Position numbers and translations under genes: made by a program
Assembly (NCBI RefSeq): GCF_000280925.3
Contig: NZ_CP012109.1
Span: forward strand, 7,026,501 to 7,090,500
From: Myxococcus hansupus
GTDB taxonomy: Bacteria; Myxococcota; Myxococcia; Myxococcales; Myxococcaceae
Direction of reading: 5' to 3'
DNA length: 64,000 nucleotides
The notes under the pieces: generated by a model
Databases searched by the model: none
The model's input: the letters and a program-made list of their open reading frames with translations, nothing else
What the model was told of the DNA's origin: nothing
Part shown: positions 62,077 through 64,000 of the stretch, piece by piece
Position numbering within the stretch: position 1 is the first letter of the stretch
How the letters are laid out: each line of letters opens with the position of its first letter

Positions 62077-62781
62077 GTGCCCATCTATCTGTTGAGTGAC
62101 GAGCACCCGGAGCTCTTTCCCCCTCCAGAGCGCGCCGACAAGAGCGGCGTGGTCGCCGTGGGAGGAGACCTGCGACCGGAGCGCCTGCTGTCGGCGTACG
62201 CCCAGGGCATCTTCCCCTGGTACAGCGAGGGCGAGCCCATCCTCTGGCACTCGCCGGACCCGCGCTTCGTGCTGACGCCCGACACGCTCCACACGGGCCG
62301 CTCGCTGCGCAAGACGATGGCCCGCGGCGTCTACGAGGTGCGTTACGACACGGCCTTCCGGCGCGTCATCACCGAGTGCGGCCGCATGCCCCGGCCCGGC
62401 CAGGCGGGCACCTGGATTACGGAGGAGATGCTGGAGGCCTACGTCGCGCTGCACGACGCCGGTTTCGCGCACTCCGTGGAGGCGTGGGCGGACGGCGAGC
62501 TCAAGGGCGGCCTGTATGGCGTGTCCCTAGGCGCGGCCTTCTTCGGTGAGAGCATGTTCGCGCACGCGCCGGACGCCTCGAAGGTCGCCTTCGCCACGGC
62601 GGCGGAGCGCTTCCAGGGTTGGGGCTTCCACTTCATCGACTGTCAGGTGGAGACGGAGCACCTGGCCCGCTTCGGCGCGGTGAACTGGCCCCGCAGGCGC
62701 TTCCTGGCCGCGCTCGACAAGGCGCTGAAGGAGCCCACGCGGCGCGGAAAGTGGACGGAAGTCGCCCCCGCGCCGATTTGA
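62077..62781 (+). CDS. aat: Leucyl/phenylalanyl-tRNA-protein transferase
   Basis: Aat adds Leu or Phe from tRNA to N-terminal Lys/Arg of proteins, marking them for ClpS-ClpAP degradation (N-end rule). The 234 residues show the family motifs AVGGDLRPERLLSAYAQGIFPW, ILWHSPDPR, GTWITEEMLEAY, GLYGVSLGAAFFGESMF and FIDCQVETEHLARFGA at normal length. GTG 62077 has TAGAGT nine bases upstream (made by the preceding stop codon) and no Shine-Dalgarno sequence. Confidence 0.95.
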   Translation: MPIYLLSDEHPELFPPPERADKSGVVAVGGDLRPERLLSAYAQGIFPWYSEGEPILWHSPDPRFVLTPDTLHTGRSLRKTMARGVYEVRYDTAFRRVITECGRMPRPGQAGTWITEEMLEAYVALHDAGFAHSVEAWADGELKGGLYGVSLGAAFFGESMFAHAPDASKVAFATAAERFQGWGFHFIDCQVETEHLARFGAVNWPRRRFLAALDKALKEPTRRGKWTEVAPAPI

Positions 62782-62873
62782 GCATCCAGCGCTTTCGGGA
62801 ATCCACGCGCCCCTTTGAATATCGGGAGCGGCGAGCCGTCGTCTGCCACGCCGCATTCCCAAGGAGTCGCCCC

Positions 62874-63656
62874 ATGCGTTGGAGCCCTACCTTTCTGCTG
62901 CCCCTCTGCCTTGTCACCACCGCTTGCGGGACGTCCGCGAAGCACCAGGCGCTCGTCGAGCGCCGGGACACCATCCGACTGGTGGATGAAGAGCGCGAGC
63001 TGGGCGCCCGCCGGGACTACCGCAGCCAGACGGGGTACCAGGACACGCGCTGGGGCATGACGAAGGAGGAGGTCCTGGCCGTGGTGCCAGACGCCGTCCA
63101 GCACAACACGTGGGGAGACATGGGCGTCTTCGGCGTCATCGCGGACCGTCCCGCGTTCATTCAGTACCTCTTCGTCGAGGGGCAGCTCGCCAAGGTCGAG
63201 CTCCACTTCCATTCGCCCGGCGCCGTTCGCGACCAGTTCCATCAGATGGAGGAGCTGCTGACCCTGAAGTACGGCAAGCCGGCCTCCCGGAGCGATACCG
63301 CCATCGACGCCGCGAACCGCCTCGCGATGGCCGAGATGGTCAACAACCTCGCGGTCGCCTCGGACAACTACCACGCGGCGCGCAGCGGCCAGCGGCCCAG
63401 CACCCCGGCGGTGGACAGCTTCGGCCGGCAGCGGGAGGCCAACGCGCGCGTGGACGCCGCCACCGCGGCCTATGACTACGCCCTGGCGTCCACGTGGGAG
63501 GACACCGAGACCGGCGTCATGCTCAAGGGAGCGCAGGAGCCAGGGCAGAACCGTCTCTCCATCCATTACTGGAGCGAGCGGCTGGAGCCCTACCTCACGA
63601 AGGCGCTCGTGGTCCGCGCGGAGCAGCGGAAGGTGGAGCAGGCCCAGGAGCTCTGA
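62874..63656 (+). CDS. Lipoprotein of unknown function
   Basis: The 260-residue protein has a lipoprotein signal (LPLCLVTTAC, Cys about 18) and a mature domain with TRWGMTKEEVLAVVPDAV and LFVEGQLAKVELHFHS, a pattern seen in small 'WG-M-xx-EV' periplasmic domains whose function is unclear, then a long helical C-terminal part. AAGGAG precedes ATG 62874. A strong hairpin follows its stop. Confidence 0.75.
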   Translation: MRWSPTFLLPLCLVTTACGTSAKHQALVERRDTIRLVDEERELGARRDYRSQTGYQDTRWGMTKEEVLAVVPDAVQHNTWGDMGVFGVIADRPAFIQYLFVEGQLAKVELHFHSPGAVRDQFHQMEELLTLKYGKPASRSDTAIDAANRLAMAEMVNNLAVASDNYHAARSGQRPSTPAVDSFGRQREANARVDAATAAYDYALASTWEDTETGVMLKGAQEPGQNRLSIHYWSERLEPYLTKALVVRAEQRKVEQAQEL

Positions 63657-63672
63657 TTCGCCCCGACACCGC

Positions 63673-63704
63673 CGGAGCACGGCGCCCAGGAGGGCCGTGC
63701 TCCG
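63673..63704. terminator. Bidirectional terminator hairpin
   Basis: A perfect 11-bp stem (63673-63683 with 63694-63704, core GGAGCACGGC) and 10-nt loop lie between two convergent genes. Confidence 0.7.
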
Positions 63705-63717
63705 CGCGGACGGCACC

Positions 63718-64000
63718 CTACTTCTTGCACGGCGACAGCGTGCGCTTCGCGTTCACCCGCTCCTCTTCCGTGGGGCTGCTGTAGCGCACCGTCTTCGGCG
63801 CCAGCTTGGGCTTCGCGGCGTCATGGACGTTGAGCGTGCCCAGGGTGCGGCTGAGCACGGTGCGCGGCCCGGAGCTGTCGTAGAGCGCGCCGAAGTACGC
63901 GCCGCCGCCTTTCACGGGCACCGGCGCCAGCGCGCCCACGGACCGCAGCAGCAACGTGGAGGCGTCCTCCGTCTCCCACTCGCAGGGGTCCTTCTTCCCG
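63718..64000 (-). CDS. Unknown protein, C-terminal part only
   Basis: Ninety-three C-terminal residues are visible (DPCEWETEDASTLLLRSVG to the end KRTLSPCKK); the start lies beyond the right edge. Codon use fits a real gene. Two cysteines (near residues 6 and 91 of the visible part) and small-residue-rich strands suggest an exported protein, but no family is recognised. Confidence 0.55.
   Translation of the reverse strand, partial: GKKDPCEWETEDASTLLLRSVGALAPVPVKGGGAYFGALYDSSGPRTVLSRTLGTLNVHDAAKPKLAPKTVRYSSPTEEERVNAKRTLSPCKK

Overview
The window is high-G+C DNA whose codons end almost always in G or C. Together with dense lipoprotein genes, a MYXO-CTERM-like C-terminal anchor, an AgmX/PglI-type motility-machine domain and the hmu haem locus, this points to a myxobacterium of the Myxococcus type. 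No rRNA, tRNA, CRISPR array, IS element or prophage was recognised. The content looks like chromosomal core plus lineage-specific cell-envelope genes.

Layout. 1-9.8 kb is mostly housekeeping: a truncated FHA membrane protein, a PafB/PafC-like pair of WYL regulators, a secreted protein, proB (glutamate 5-kinase, apparently frameshifted before its PUA domain), hflX, a membrane-anchored winged-helix-like protein, gpsA and envelope proteins. 9.8-24.6 kb holds a beta-propeller/dihaem cytochrome lipoprotein, a histidine kinase/OmpR-type regulator pair, a methyltransferase, a lipoprotein gene behind a near-perfect sigma-54 promoter, an FHA-sigma54 activator, a DUF3332 protein, two overlapping lipoprotein genes, a Tat-exported subunit/GMC oxidoreductase pair and small lipoproteins.

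24.6-36.4 kb (minus strand) is a surface-adhesion locus. It encodes a PPC-like repeat lipoprotein, three paralogous von Willebrand A/thrombospondin type-3 lipoproteins (one lacking the MIDAS motif), a thrombospondin-repeat protein with a MYXO-CTERM-like tail, and a second propeller/dihaem cytochrome protein. Order and domains fit the cell-cell cohesion (mts) genes of Myxococcus as I remember them. Divergent from it, 36.7-48.3 kb (plus strand) is one tight operon resembling the Glt (gliding) and Nfs (spore coat) machines: a secreted basic protein, an FHA-TM-TonB/AgmX-PglI protein with a histidine-rich 54-bp tandem repeat, an outer-membrane beta-barrel, three TPR proteins and two lipoproteins. 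It ends in a degenerate 32-bp satellite.

50.1-53.1 kb holds the most novel-looking unit: a Cys-rich lipoprotein, a lipoprotein-like protein with a caspase-type His/Cys pair, and an Lnt-like apolipoprotein N-acyltransferase, closely spaced with an ATGA overlap and a candidate sigma-54 promoter. 53.3-60.4 kb is a haem uptake operon (com-like zinc ribbon, hmuR, hmuY, hmuS, hmuT, hmuU, hmuV) behind a strong Fur box. 60.5-64 kb holds a putative metallopeptidase, a LEA-type lipoprotein, aat, a lipoprotein and a partial gene.

A near-identical 56-66 bp palindromic element occurs twice (19.2 and 49.7 kb). Many genes lack a Shine-Dalgarno sequence and instead have a TAnnnT -10-like box 7-13 nt before the start codon, which suggests leaderless or very short-leader mRNAs.
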